Shown piece by piece: positions 1-8,611 of a stretch of DNA of 19,743 nt (within the stretch, counting starts at the first letter, position 1; each line of letters begins with the position of its first letter). The position numbers were made by a program, and so were the translations under genes. Below the pieces are notes generated by a model. It worked only from the letters and a program-made list of their open reading frames with translations, had not been told where the DNA came from and made no database searches. The stretch lies in NCBI GenBank assembly GCA_051005695.1, contig JBPCJC010000043.1:1-19743 (forward strand). Direction: 5' to 3'. Source of the DNA: JACCTI01 sp051005695. Its GTDB lineage: Bacteria > Verrucomicrobiota > Verrucomicrobiia > Chthoniobacterales > UBA10450.

Positions 1-1427
1 GCTGGTTGATCGCCGGAGTCGAGCCATTCAGTGTGGAAGACGCCGGGTTTGTCGACCCGCTCATAGGTGTGCGCGCCAAAAAAGTCGCGCTGCGCTTGCA
101 GGAGGTTTGAGGGCAAACGGGCCGAGCGGTAGCTATCGAAATAAGCGAGCGACGCGCTGAAGGCGGGGACGGCGACACCACGCTTGATCGCTTCGGCGAC
201 GGCGACGCGCCAATTGTCCTGGGTCTTGGCGATGATCTCGGTGAAGTAAGGATCGAGGAGCAAATTGTGCAGCTGCGGATCGCGCGCGTAGGCGTCGACG
301 ATGCGATTGAGAAACTTCGCGCGAATGATGCAACCGCCGCGCCAAATAGTGGCGATGTCGCCGAAGCTCAGTTTCCATTTATACTCGATGCTGGCTGCGC
401 CTAACAACTCCATGCCTTGCGCGTAGGAGACAATTTTCGAGGCGTAAAGGGCGTCGCGGACGGCCTCGATGAGTGCAGCTTTGTCGCCCTCAAATTTCTT
501 CGGCTTCATTTGCGGAAGAATTTTCGAAGAATCGACGCGCTCCTGTTTGCGCGAGGAGATGACGCGCGCTTCGACCGCCGCATTGATGGTTGAGATGACG
601 ACGGAACGATTGATCGCTGATTGCAGGGTCCAAATGCCGGTGCCTTTTTGCCCGGCTTTGTCGAGGATGACGTCGACCATCGGCTTGCCGGTGTCGGGAT
701 CGATCTTGCGAAAAATCTGCGCGGTGATGTCGATGAGATAACTGTCGAGATCGCCTTTGTTCCATTCGGAGAAAATGTCCACGAGTTCGCTGGCCTCCAG
801 CCCAAGAACGTCTTTGAGAATGGCGTAGGCTTCGCAGATGAGCTGCATATCGCCGTACTCGATTCCGTTGTGGACCATCTTAACGTAGTGGCCCGCGCCG
901 TCCGTGCCCATGTAGCGGCAGCAGGGTTCGCCATCGACTTGCGCGGCGATCTTGCGGAAAATCGGCGCGATGATGTCCCAGGATTCGCGCGAGCCGCCGG
1001 GCATGAGCGATGGGCCTTTGAGCGCGCCCTCTTCGCCGCCGGAAACTCCGCAGCCGACAAAATGGAATCCCTTCGCCTCGAGATCATGACAACGGCGTTG
1101 GGTGTCGGTGAAGAGCGAGTTGCCGCCGTCGATAATGACATCGCTGGGTTCGAGCAAAGGGGTGAGCTGGTTGATGACGGCGTCCACGGGCGCGCCGGCC
1201 TTGACCATGATCATCGCTTTGCGCGGCTTCGAGAGCGCGGCGACAAATTCCTCCATGGTCTTCGTCGGCTGAATATTTTTTCCGTTCGCTTTGCCGGCGG
1301 CGAATTTCTCGGTCACTTCGGTGGTGCGATTAAAGACGGCGACGGTGAAGCCCTTCGACTCCATGTTGAGCACGAGGTTTTCCCCCATGACGGCGAGCCC
1401 AATGAGGCCAATATCAGCTTTTTTCAT
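1..1427 (-). CDS. gnd: 6-phosphogluconate dehydrogenase, decarboxylating (partial at 3' end)
   Basis: It catalyses NADP-dependent oxidative decarboxylation of 6-phosphogluconate to ribulose 5-phosphate in the cytosolic pentose phosphate pathway. The frame stays open from the ATG at 1427 to the window edge, 475 codons. The N-terminus carries the Rossmann signature GLIGLAVMGENL. The substrate site KMVHNGIEYGDMQL follows, with its lysine at residue 183, the position of the E. coli catalytic lysine. Further on are SGGEEGALKGPSLMPGG and RGGCIIRAKFLNRI, and the C-terminal AQRDFFGAHTYERVD and FHTEWLD. E. coli Gnd is 468 residues and ends at the FHTEWLD-like motif, so only a few codons and the stop are missing. 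AGGAGA lies about 8 nt before the ATG and supports this start. The gene is divergent from moaE across 50 bp. Confidence 0.97.
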   Translation of the reverse strand, partial: MKKADIGLIGLAVMGENLVLNMESKGFTVAVFNRTTEVTEKFAAGKANGKNIQPTKTMEEFVAALSKPRKAMIMVKAGAPVDAVINQLTPLLEPSDVIIDGGNSLFTDTQRRCHDLEAKGFHFVGCGVSGGEEGALKGPSLMPGGSRESWDIIAPIFRKIAAQVDGEPCCRYMGTDGAGHYVKMVHNGIEYGDMQLICEAYAILKDVLGLEASELVDIFSEWNKGDLDSYLIDITAQIFRKIDPDTGKPMVDVILDKAGQKGTGIWTLQSAINRSVVISTINAAVEARVISSRKQERVDSSKILPQMKPKKFEGDKAALIEAVRDALYASKIVSYAQGMELLGAASIEYKWKLSFGDIATIWRGGCIIRAKFLNRIVDAYARDPQLHNLLLDPYFTEIIAKTQDNWRVAVAEAIKRGVAVPAFSASLAYFDSYRSARLPSNLLQAQRDFFGAHTYERVDKPGVFHTEWLDSGDQP

Positions 1428-1477
1428 TTGCGTATCTCCTGTTTCTCGGTGCGCGGTTCTCATTCTATCTTACACCG

Positions 1478-1921
1478 ATGGCAAAATCCGTCTGCCAAGT
1501 TTTGCTGACCGCTGAACCTTTGCTGCCGCCGCCGGACAGCGCGCCTGCCGAAACGGGAGCGATCATCGATTTCTGGGGCGTGGTCCGCGAAACTGAAACG
1601 GGCGCGAAGATTCGGGGGATCGATTACGAGGCACATCGGGCGATGGCGGAACATCAACTGCGGCGCGTGGCCGAGCAGGCGGAGGAGAATTTCGACCTGT
1701 CGCAGATTACGATCCAGCACCGTCTTGGTTTTGTGCCGGTGGGCGTGGCTTCGCTCCTCGTTCGCGTCGGCAGCCGTCATCGCGCGGAAGCGTATCGGGC
1801 CAGCGCCGCGATCGTGGAGGAATTGAAGAAACACGCGCCGATCTGGAAGCATCCGGTTTTCATCAAAGCGCCAAATTCCAACGGACCGGGGACCAAGAGC
1901 GCAGTAATCTCCGCGGCATGA
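1478..1921 (+). CDS. moaE: Molybdopterin synthase catalytic (large) subunit MoaE
   Basis: MoaE inserts dithiolene sulfur into precursor Z (cPMP), using thiocarboxylated MoaD, to make molybdopterin. The 147 aa match the family length. Residues 27-37 (GAIIDFWGVVR) hold the conserved arginine, R37. LGFVPVGVASLLVRVGS and SRHRAEAY form the core. LKKHAPIWKHP gives K117 and K124, with the same seven-residue spacing as E. coli K119 and K126. No moaD, moaA or moaC is adjacent, so the partner must be elsewhere. The stop overlaps the pgsA start as ATGA, indicating translational coupling. There is no Shine-Dalgarno. A -10-like TATCTT ends 6 nt before the ATG, so the mRNA may be leaderless (weak inference). 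Confidence 0.93.
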   Translation: MAKSVCQVLLTAEPLLPPPDSAPAETGAIIDFWGVVRETETGAKIRGIDYEAHRAMAEHQLRRVAEQAEENFDLSQITIQHRLGFVPVGVASLLVRVGSRHRAEAYRASAAIVEELKKHAPIWKHPVFIKAPNSNGPGTKSAVISAA

Positions 1922-2496
1922 ATTGGGCGAACCGTCTCACCCTGAGCCGGCTTGGCCTAACGATACTCTTCGTGATCGCGCTGAACTCGAGCTGGCCTTA
2001 TGCGCGCACGGCCGCGCTCTTGCTTTTCGCGGCTGCGGGGATCACGGATTTTTTCGATGGCGAGATCGCGCGGCGTTATCAATCCGTGACCAACTTCGGA
2101 CGGCTGATGGATCCGCTAGTGGACAAGATCATGATCGCGGCGGCGGTTATTTCTTTGGTGCCGCTAAAGGCGATCCCGGCATGGGCGGCGACGATCGTGG
2201 TGGCGCGCGATTTTTTAATCACCGGATTGCGGCTGATGGCAAGCTCGCAAGGTCAGGTGCTGCCGGCGGAGCGGCTCGGGAAACACAAGACTTCGTGGCA
2301 AATCATCACGGTTGTTTTTTTCCTCGCGCTGCTGGCGGTGCGCGAACTGCATTACGCCAACGCGGAAACCGCCTGGTGGCAACGGGCTTGGACGGAAGGC
2401 GGGCCGGGCCTGGTCTGGATTACTGTCCTGCTGACGTTGTACTCGGGGCTGGGTTACGCCTGGCGGCACCGCAGCGTGATCACGAACGAAACCTGA
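1918..2496 (+). CDS. pgsA: CDP-diacylglycerol--glycerol-3-phosphate 3-phosphatidyltransferase (PgsA)
   Basis: This integral inner-membrane enzyme transfers the phosphatidyl group from CDP-diacylglycerol to sn-glycerol 3-phosphate, the committed step to phosphatidylglycerol and cardiolipin. The CDP-alcohol phosphatidyltransferase signature is complete at residues 44-69: D44, D47-G48, A51-R52, G61, D65 and D69. Hydrophobic segments lie at about 12-24, 31-43, 71-85, 86-105 and 126-141, with another near the C-terminus. The N-terminal NRLTLSRLGLTILFV is typical of PgsA. At 192 aa the length is normal. It starts inside the moaE stop (4-nt overlap). A sibling CDP-alcohol transferase cannot be excluded, but the DFFDG...AR motif and N-terminus favour PgsA. 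It is convergent with the EPS locus, with only 25 bp between. Confidence 0.92.
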   Translation: MNWANRLTLSRLGLTILFVIALNSSWPYARTAALLLFAAAGITDFFDGEIARRYQSVTNFGRLMDPLVDKIMIAAAVISLVPLKAIPAWAATIVVARDFLITGLRLMASSQGQVLPAERLGKHKTSWQIITVVFFLALLAVRELHYANAETAWWQRAWTEGGPGLVWITVLLTLYSGLGYAWRHRSVITNET

Positions 2497-2521
2497 GCCC
2501 GGCGAAGCAATCGCCTAACGA

Positions 2522-3073
2522 CTAAAAGAAGCTCTGCGGAACTTCCACCCGGTCGCCGGGCTGAAGCTTGATGTCCTTCGAGGGATCGCGCCGCGATTGG
2601 CGGACATCGTAGGAGCGCACTTCGTTTCCGCGGAGCACGCGCACTTTGCGCTGATCAGCAAAATCATTGAAACCACCGGCGGCGTTGATCGCGGTCAGTA
2701 GAGTCATGTCCTCGGTGAATTGGACGCGATTGGGCGAGCGGACCGCGCCACCGACATTCACAAAACGCGCGTTCGGCTGCATGACGATGGTGATCGTCGG
2801 GTTAGTGAAAATCTTGTCCGCGCGATAATTCGATTCGATCGAAGAAGCGAACTGCGAGGGAGTCAGGCCTTCGGCTTTGACCTTGTTGATGTAAGGGAGA
2901 TTGACCGTGCCGCTGGCGTCGATGGTGTAGATGTTATTGACCTGGGTTTGCTCCTCGGTCGGAACCCCGGCGATCTTCAATTCCAAGGGGTCGCCCACGC
3001 GCAGCGTCGCCTGGGCATAAGCGGCGAGAGCACTCGCAAAGAAAATCAAAAAGACTGCAGAGATCGTACGCAT
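2522..3073 (-). CDS. Polysaccharide export protein, short Wza-like (Poly_export + SLBB)
   Basis: A periplasmic or outer-membrane component for exopolysaccharide exit. Residues 1-20 form a signal peptide with an AYA cleavage site. No lipobox cysteine is present, unlike classical Wza lipoproteins. About residues 22-100 resemble the Poly_export domain (LRVGDPLELKIAGVP, then IDASGTVNLPYI and NPTITIVM). About 103-150 form one SLBB-type segment (VNVGGAVRSPNRV, LLTAINAAGGF). The end, LQPGDRVEVPQSFF, is typical of minimal Verrucomicrobia/proteobacterial EPS export proteins. At 183 aa it is about half the length of Wza and has no C-terminal amphipathic helix to form a pore. The start overlaps the Wzc-like stop as TAATG, so it is translationally coupled. 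The barrel protein upstream may provide the actual outer-membrane pore (inference). Confidence 0.88.
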   Translation of the reverse strand: MRTISAVFLIFFASALAAYAQATLRVGDPLELKIAGVPTEEQTQVNNIYTIDASGTVNLPYINKVKAEGLTPSQFASSIESNYRADKIFTNPTITIVMQPNARFVNVGGAVRSPNRVQFTEDMTLLTAINAAGGFNDFADQRKVRVLRGNEVRSYDVRQSRRDPSKDIKLQPGDRVEVPQSFF

Positions 3074-5220
3074 TAATATTCTTCCGGCTCGGAGTAACCG
3101 TTGCTGGTCGCGGTGGAAGTGGCCGGGCGGCGGGACTCGCGCCGGGCTTCCACGTCCCGCGGCTGGTAGTAGCCGTAGTAGTTAGTGTAGTAGTAGTAGT
3201 TCTGGTCGTGCTTCAGATCGACGTTGTTGAGGACAACTCCGAGGACCGTTCCGCCGACGCCGAGAATCGCCTGTTTCACCCGGGTGAGCATGGCGCGCGG
3301 AAAACGGCGGTGCTGGACGACGATGATTGTTTGATCGACTTCGCTCGCGAGCACGGAAGCGTCGCTAACCCCGAGCATCGGCGGCGAATCGAAGAAGACG
3401 ATGTCATAACGGGTCTTCAGTTCCGCGATCATGTCGGACATGCGCTGGGAGTTCAAAATCCCGACCGCATCGGAAGGAAGAATGCCGCTGGGGAGAAGGG
3501 AAAGATTCTCCACCGTGGTCGGGAAGATCACATCTTCCAGCCGCATGTCGGTGGTCAGATAATTCGTTAGGCCGATTTTGTTGCTATGATCAAAGAGCGA
3601 GTGCTGCACCGGCCGGCGTAAGTCCGCGTCCACAATCAGGGTCGTGTAGCCGCCCTGCGCGGAAGTGAAGGCGAGGTTGGCCAGGGTCGTTGATTTTCCT
3701 TCGCCGGGACCGCCACTGACCATGGAGATGGCGTTCGCCTCCGGATTCTTGCGGTTGAACTCGATGTTCGTCCGCAGGATTCGATAAGCCTCGGCATCGG
3801 GCGTATCGCCGGGCTCGGTGTGGAGGAGTTTGATGTTCTTCGGAATGATCGCGAGCACGGGAACGCCGAGCAGGCTCTCGACGTCTTCCATCGTCTTCAC
3901 GCTGGTGTCGAGGTACTCAATAAAGAAGGCCAGGCCTAAACCAACAATCAGGCCGACGAGCGCGCCGAGTGCGAGGTTCAGGCCGACGCGCGGACGCGCC
4001 GCGTAGCTCGGCGGTTCCGCGATCTGCTTCACGCTCACGGCCATGCGCGGCATCGCCAACTCCATCGTTTGGCTCTGCGCCCGGGTGCGCACGCCATCAA
4101 GCAGGACCTTCTCCTTGATGTAATTGTTCTTCGCGCGGGTGTAGGTGGCGCTGAGATTTTTGGAGGTGAGCTGCTTCTGGTTGATCTGCTCAAGGCGCTT
4201 GGACAATTCTTCCCGCGTCGTCTGCGCGCTTCGCACATTCTTTTCGAGCGCGCTGCGAATGTTCGTCACCTGCTCTTCCAATTGCTTGGTATAAACAGCC
4301 TTGGTCGCGCGGAGCGCTTTCACCTTCGGATGATTTTCGCCCAGGCCAGAGTTCAGCATCAACGCTTCGTTTGCGACCGCTTCCTGATAAATCGGGAGGA
4401 TTTTTTGGATAGTGGGATCCTGAATGTTCAGGGTCGGCATCATCCGCATCAGGTCTTCGCCTTTGACCTTCTCGATCTGCTGGAGCTGATTCGAGAGCAC
4501 GGAGACCTTCGTCTCGGCATCATTTACTTCCTGCTCTTGTTTGAGGACGATAGTGTTGAGGGGCGTCTGGGTGTCTTCGGTGCCTTCAGGATTGAGATCG
4601 ACGATGCCTTCGGAGTCACGGATTTTGGCCACTTCCACGGAAGCGTCGTCCACTCGCTTTTGCTGCTTCGCGACTTCTTCGTTCATGCTCGTGACCGCAC
4701 GATTCATGATGTCTTTCTCTTCCTCGACGCGGGTGCTTTGGTAAACGGCGACGATCTTGTTCGCGATATCTGCGGCCACTTGCGGATCAGTATCGTAAAC
4801 ACTGATCTGCAGGAGGTCGGTATTTCTGACTTCATCGACTTCGAGCTTGCTCCGCAAATGCTGGTAGGCCTGCTCGCGCGTCGGGCGAGTGCCGCCCTTG
4901 GTCCACTTATCCTGAAGCTTCAGGTCGTCGATCACCGGATAAAGAATGCCGGTGCGCTGAATGACTTGGAACACGGTCGGCGCCAGCTGCGGATCGTGGA
5001 TGGGGATGTTCGGATCGCCATTACCGAAGATGCGCACGTTCTGCGCGGTGGATTTTACTTCAATGAAAACGGACGATTGAAACTCGCGCGGCTGGAAATA
5101 GGTCACGACCGCGGCGGTCAGGAGAACGAGCAAAAACGCCAGCAGGATGAGCACCCAGCGGACACGGATGACGCGCCAATAATCGAGAAAATGCAGTTTC
5201 GCTTCTTCGGTGTGTGCCAT
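3073..5220 (-). CDS. Wzc-like polysaccharide co-polymerase / bacterial tyrosine kinase
   Basis: An inner-membrane protein that controls polysaccharide chain length and couples it to autophosphorylation. The 715 aa match full-length fused Wzc. Order: Wzz domain with TM1 at about 22-42; a long periplasmic coiled-coil region, about 150-390, rich in K/E/Q; TM2 at about 415-437; then a cytoplasmic BY-kinase. Walker A GGPGEGKST spans 503-511 (K509). Walker A-prime is LIVDADLRRP, and Walker B DIVFFD spans 606-611. The C-terminus holds a tyrosine cluster (YYYY, YY and YY within 14 residues) plus two more near the end, the expected autophosphorylation tail. Both halves are intact. It lies in the middle of a minus-strand operon, 74 bp after the barrel gene. 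No cognate phosphatase is visible here. Confidence 0.95.
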   Translation of the reverse strand: MAHTEEAKLHFLDYWRVIRVRWVLILLAFLLVLLTAAVVTYFQPREFQSSVFIEVKSTAQNVRIFGNGDPNIPIHDPQLAPTVFQVIQRTGILYPVIDDLKLQDKWTKGGTRPTREQAYQHLRSKLEVDEVRNTDLLQISVYDTDPQVAADIANKIVAVYQSTRVEEEKDIMNRAVTSMNEEVAKQQKRVDDASVEVAKIRDSEGIVDLNPEGTEDTQTPLNTIVLKQEQEVNDAETKVSVLSNQLQQIEKVKGEDLMRMMPTLNIQDPTIQKILPIYQEAVANEALMLNSGLGENHPKVKALRATKAVYTKQLEEQVTNIRSALEKNVRSAQTTREELSKRLEQINQKQLTSKNLSATYTRAKNNYIKEKVLLDGVRTRAQSQTMELAMPRMAVSVKQIAEPPSYAARPRVGLNLALGALVGLIVGLGLAFFIEYLDTSVKTMEDVESLLGVPVLAIIPKNIKLLHTEPGDTPDAEAYRILRTNIEFNRKNPEANAISMVSGGPGEGKSTTLANLAFTSAQGGYTTLIVDADLRRPVQHSLFDHSNKIGLTNYLTTDMRLEDVIFPTTVENLSLLPSGILPSDAVGILNSQRMSDMIAELKTRYDIVFFDSPPMLGVSDASVLASEVDQTIIVVQHRRFPRAMLTRVKQAILGVGGTVLGVVLNNVDLKHDQNYYYYTNYYGYYQPRDVEARRESRRPATSTATSNGYSEPEEY

Positions 5221-5294
5221 AAGGAGAATCCCCCGCTCGGGCAGACAGGCTACTTTAAAAACCAGCTGGACGCAAAACCGGGAACCGGTCGCGT

Positions 5295-6584
5295 CTAGAA
5301 GGTAAAGGTCACTCCGCCGTAGACGCGATTCCGCGCGTATTCACGGAAGAGTGCCGTGTCAGAGACGACTTCAGTATGATCGTAGCCGATGTCCAAAGCG
5401 AAGTTCCGATTGATTGCGTACTTCGCCCAAAGCGCGAGTTCAAATGAGTCTTCGGTGAAACCTTGCGTGATTGGCGTGCTGTCGTTCTCGTCGTGCTGGT
5501 AGGCGAAGTTCAGGCCGGCGCTGATGCGGGCGGTAAAATTGTGCCGCAGGGAAAGTCCGGTGCGGAAGGTCGTGCGACTAAGCGCATCCGGAACATCGGG
5601 CTCTTCCAACGAGTAGCGGTTGGTCCAGGAAACGGAAGTGTTCTGCGCGATGGCGTAATTGAGGGTGGCTTCGGCGTAGGGGCTGGTTTGATCGCCGTTG
5701 CCGAGGAAGGTATTGTTCTGATCGAAATTCCGGACTTCCACACCGGCGCGCAACGACATGTTAAAGCGGGGATTGAAGCTGTGATCGAAGCCGCCGAGGA
5801 AGTAATGCGAGGTCGAACTACGGGCATCGTTCTCCGTGTAATCCACGATGCCGAAGCGATACTCCGCGACCAGTGTCGTCGTTGGCCAGATGAGGAAACG
5901 GAATTCGTTGCCGAGGGTGTGCTCGAAGCGGTCCTCGAACCGGCTCACGACCGCGTCATCGTAGTTAGTATATCCAAGGGTGTAGCTGCTCAGCGTGCTG
6001 AAGCGCGGCGCCCAGGCATAACCAGCGGAGAACTTGTTGACCGTGAAGAAAAAGTTCTGGCTCTGCCGGCTGAAGTTGATCGCCCCGAAATTGAAGGTGG
6101 TGAAGTCGGGCTGTGATTGATAGGTCGCGTAGGTGCTGGCCGCGAGGGTCAATCGCGGGGTCGCCTTGTGCGTGATCGAGAAGGAAACGTAACCGTTGAC
6201 GTCGTAACTGTCTGAGCTGTTAAACCCATTATCGGTGCGATCGAAGTAATAGGTGACGCCGCCGCCGGCCGCCAAGGCCAAGGTCGTGCGCGGGCTGCCA
6301 AAATTGTAAGACAAACCGAGCTGAGTGCTGGCGAAGGCCGAGCCCTGCTCATCAGAGCTGGTCAGATTGACATTGTCGTCGTAACCGCCGCGCACCGTCA
6401 CGGAGACGTGGAACGGGAAGGCCGCAAATTTACCAAGTCCTAAATCAACGCCCTTGGAGGTGTCTTCCAACATCTCTTTGTCAAAGGTTTGTCCGCCGCC
6501 CGCCTGCACCAGAGCTGGTGTCAACGTGAGGAGAGCAGTCACAAACGTCGCCGAGGCGAGTGTGGAGAGATTGGAGATTTTCAT
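5295..6584 (-). CDS. Outer-membrane beta-barrel protein of the EPS locus
   Basis: Predicted outer-membrane barrel of about 429 aa. The N-terminal signal peptide has a hydrophobic stretch and ends near ALVQAGGG. The rest alternates polar and hydrophobic residues in strand-like blocks (VTVRGGYDDNVNL, GLNFAYQHDEND, NFALDIGYDHTEVV) and closes with RVYGGVTFTF, the terminal phenylalanine expected by the BAM machinery. DDNVN is common in the putative beta-barrel porin-2/EpsL-like group found in EPS clusters. Its place just upstream of the Wzc- and Wza-like genes suggests a role as polysaccharide exit channel or secretin partner (inference). An in-frame GTG two codons upstream, at 6590, is an alternative start. 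I chose the ATG because the signal peptide begins there with MKIS; neither start has a clear Shine-Dalgarno. Confidence 0.85.
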   Translation of the reverse strand: MKISNLSTLASATFVTALLTLTPALVQAGGGQTFDKEMLEDTSKGVDLGLGKFAAFPFHVSVTVRGGYDDNVNLTSSDEQGSAFASTQLGLSYNFGSPRTTLALAAGGGVTYYFDRTDNGFNSSDSYDVNGYVSFSITHKATPRLTLAASTYATYQSQPDFTTFNFGAINFSRQSQNFFFTVNKFSAGYAWAPRFSTLSSYTLGYTNYDDAVVSRFEDRFEHTLGNEFRFLIWPTTTLVAEYRFGIVDYTENDARSSTSHYFLGGFDHSFNPRFNMSLRAGVEVRNFDQNNTFLGNGDQTSPYAEATLNYAIAQNTSVSWTNRYSLEEPDVPDALSRTTFRTGLSLRHNFTARISAGLNFAYQHDENDSTPITQGFTEDSFELALWAKYAINRNFALDIGYDHTEVVSDTALFREYARNRVYGGVTFTF

Positions 6585-6601
6585 AGGCACCGTTTAATCC
6601 A

Positions 6602-6748
6602 TCACGCTTCGGCCATGCAGCCTTTCGCCACCGGGGAACTGGTCACGTGGCCCGCAGAGTAGCCGGGGTAAATTTGCTCAGCAATTCTTTTTTGACGCGA
6701 TCCGCGATTTTTCTCAGGACGAAATTTGCCGGTGAACTCAGGAATCAT
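6602..6748 (-). CDS. Possible 48-aa small protein between EPS genes
   Basis: A small open frame whose ATG overlaps the last 11 nt of the O-antigen ligase gene. A strong AAGGAGG lies 12 nt before the ATG, with a second AAGGA closer in. That purine run also encodes the ligase tail (KEEGK), so it may not be selected as a ribosome site. The product is basic at first (FRPEKNRGSRQKR), with no signal peptide, membrane segment or recognised motif. It ends 17 nt before the ATG of the barrel gene. Third-position GC is low in the first half and high in the second, which does not help. It could simply be untranslated leader for the barrel gene. Confidence 0.25.
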   Translation of the reverse strand: MIPEFTGKFRPEKNRGSRQKRIAEQIYPGYSAGHVTSSPVAKGCMAEA

Positions 6749-8555
6749 TTGCTTTTCCTTCCTCCTTCGGGTGGGCCGGCCCGGCCCAGAGTTCGAGATG
6801 ATGTTGATAATACCGGCGCACGCTGAGCGATTTCGGATCCAGCCGGAGCGCATCTTCGAAGACGTTTTCCGCTTCCGCGAAACGTTGCCCATCATCGAGC
6901 GCGCCCGCTAACTCCAGCGCATAAATTTCTTCCTGCGGCGCCAGCGTGCGCGCAGTTTCCAAAGCGCGAATCGCCTCGTCGCGAAAGGAATTCGCGGCTT
7001 CCGCATTCGGCATGGCGCGCGCAAATTGTTCGCGCGCCATGCCGAGGCGGAAATGGAGATCGGGATTTTGCGGGTCGTAACGCAAACCCTCGAGCGCATA
7101 ACGAATCCCCGAGCCCGGATGCCAGTCGCGCACGGCGGCGCGTGCGCGTTCGGAAAAATATTCGCCGGGAAACAATCGAATCGACAGCGCGAGCAGGATC
7201 AGGCCGAGCGCGGGCAAGATTAGGCGCCAGCCAATGTCCGAACGAGTCGGCGCGGGCGGTTCCATTTCGCGGATCACGCCGTCGTTCGCCAACATCCCGA
7301 AGACGAAAGCGAGCAGCAAAAGATTGGCTGGGATATGCAAATTAAAATCGACCACCGAGTGCGCCGTGAAACTCGCGACTGCCGCCAGGGCGCCGACGTT
7401 GAGCGCAAGCGCATTGCTCAGGATGCGCTGCGAAACCGCGACGCGCTTCGGACCGAGCCGGATAAAATTTTGTCCGCCGCGCCAGAAATGCGCGCCCAGA
7501 AAAAGCAAAATTCCTAATGCTCCGGCGGCCCCGTACTCGGCCAGCAGATTCAGGTAATCGTTGTGGGTATATATCGGATCGAGCTGCACGCGGTCGGTGC
7601 GAAAGAAACGCCCGTAGTAAAGAAAGGTGCCGCTGCCGGTGCCAAAGATCGGCTGCAATTTCCATTGCTCGAGCGCGCCTTGCCAAAGATCGACCCGCAT
7701 ATTCGTGGTCTCGAAAGTATTTTGCGCGCGCCCCTTCAAAAATGGGCTCTTGCTGATTCCGTAAAACGCGACCACCCCGAGCAGGATAGCAGCCACCGCG
7801 CCTGCGCTGCCAATTTTCCAGGCTGACCCGGTGCGCGTTCGGCTGAGCACCGCAAAACTGAGGAACGCGAAGGTCAGCAAACTCAGTCCCGTGCTCAGGT
7901 AACCGCCGCGGCTGCCGGTTAGGATAAGTGCGACGTAACAAATCGCGGACGCGTAAGCCACGAGCATCTTTGACCAGAACGGCCAGCGGCTCCAACAGGC
8001 GATACTCAACCCCAAAACTCCGACCACTTCGAGCAAACCGGCCAGATGGTTCGGGCAAATATAAAATCCGCTCGCGCGGCGATCGTAGTCGGCGCGTTGC
8101 AGCCAGGAGATGGGCATGAAGTTGCTCCCGTCACGAAACTGCAGCGCGCCGACAAAGGCGTGTCCGAGCGCGAGCAGCAACAGGAAACAAATGAAAAACA
8201 TTCGCTCGCGCGCGCTCGTAAAAATGCAGGCGGTGAAAAAATAGACCACCAGCCCGGCGAGCACGGAATAGAAATCACTGCGCGCGATGTAGGGCACCGG
8301 CGAAAGAATGGCGCGGAGCAAAATGTAACCGAGGAAGATGGCGGTAATTGCGAGACACCACTTGTTAGGCGCAGGTTTCGGCGAGCGCCAAGACACCGAC
8401 GCCAGCAATCCGAGCACGCCCAAAATTCCGTAGGACGGCAGGCTGAACGCCATTCGCGTGCCGCCGATGATGATTTGGATCGCGGCGAACGCCAGCGCCA
8501 GGAGCAAAAAGCAAAGGGCTTCGCTGATCGAGGAAAGGCGTTCGCTTTTTGCCAT
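6738..8555 (-). CDS. O-antigen ligase / Wzy-type polymerase with C-terminal TPR repeats
   Basis: An inner-membrane protein of 605 aa with about ten to twelve hydrophobic segments over residues 12-460. It has the O-antigen ligase (Wzy_C) hallmarks: LILTGSRGGYLS at about 210-221, and a large loop with PIFGTGSGTFLYYGRFFR and YTHNDYLNLLAEYGAAG at about 327-343. After the last membrane segment, residues 480-600 read as two or more TPR-like helical repeats (LRYDPQNPDLHFRLGMA, ALRLDPKSLSVRRYY). This fusion is common in EPS loci of Verrucomicrobia, Planctomycetes and Deltaproteobacteria. It would ligate or polymerise lipid-linked repeat units; ligase and polymerase cannot be told apart by sequence. 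It is the first gene of the minus-strand EPS block, 57 bp after a strong terminator, so it probably has its own promoter. No clear Shine-Dalgarno is seen. Confidence 0.9.
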   Translation of the reverse strand: MAKSERLSSISEALCFLLLALAFAAIQIIIGGTRMAFSLPSYGILGVLGLLASVSWRSPKPAPNKWCLAITAIFLGYILLRAILSPVPYIARSDFYSVLAGLVVYFFTACIFTSARERMFFICFLLLLALGHAFVGALQFRDGSNFMPISWLQRADYDRRASGFYICPNHLAGLLEVVGVLGLSIACWSRWPFWSKMLVAYASAICYVALILTGSRGGYLSTGLSLLTFAFLSFAVLSRTRTGSAWKIGSAGAVAAILLGVVAFYGISKSPFLKGRAQNTFETTNMRVDLWQGALEQWKLQPIFGTGSGTFLYYGRFFRTDRVQLDPIYTHNDYLNLLAEYGAAGALGILLFLGAHFWRGGQNFIRLGPKRVAVSQRILSNALALNVGALAAVASFTAHSVVDFNLHIPANLLLLAFVFGMLANDGVIREMEPPAPTRSDIGWRLILPALGLILLALSIRLFPGEYFSERARAAVRDWHPGSGIRYALEGLRYDPQNPDLHFRLGMAREQFARAMPNAEAANSFRDEAIRALETARTLAPQEEIYALELAGALDDGQRFAEAENVFEDALRLDPKSLSVRRYYQHHLELWAGPAHPKEEGKANDS

Positions 8556-8611
8556 GCAGAAAATCAGCCATCAGCGCCGGAAATTCTGCCGGACGATTAA
8601 GCCGAGAAACA

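Noticed and set aside
621..1508. Long plus-strand open frame opposite gnd
   Set aside because: It is antisense to a fully convincing gnd and encodes no recognised motif; long antisense frames are expected in GC-rich genes.
4069..5298. 409-codon plus-strand open frame
   Set aside because: It is antisense to the Wzc-like gene; the repetitive acidic/Leu-rich product mirrors the coiled-coil coding sequence and has no domain.
6602..6737. Riboswitch, such as cyclic di-GMP class I, before the barrel gene
   Set aside because: Some GAAA/GGCC segments recall one, but the conserved core and paired helices could not be placed.
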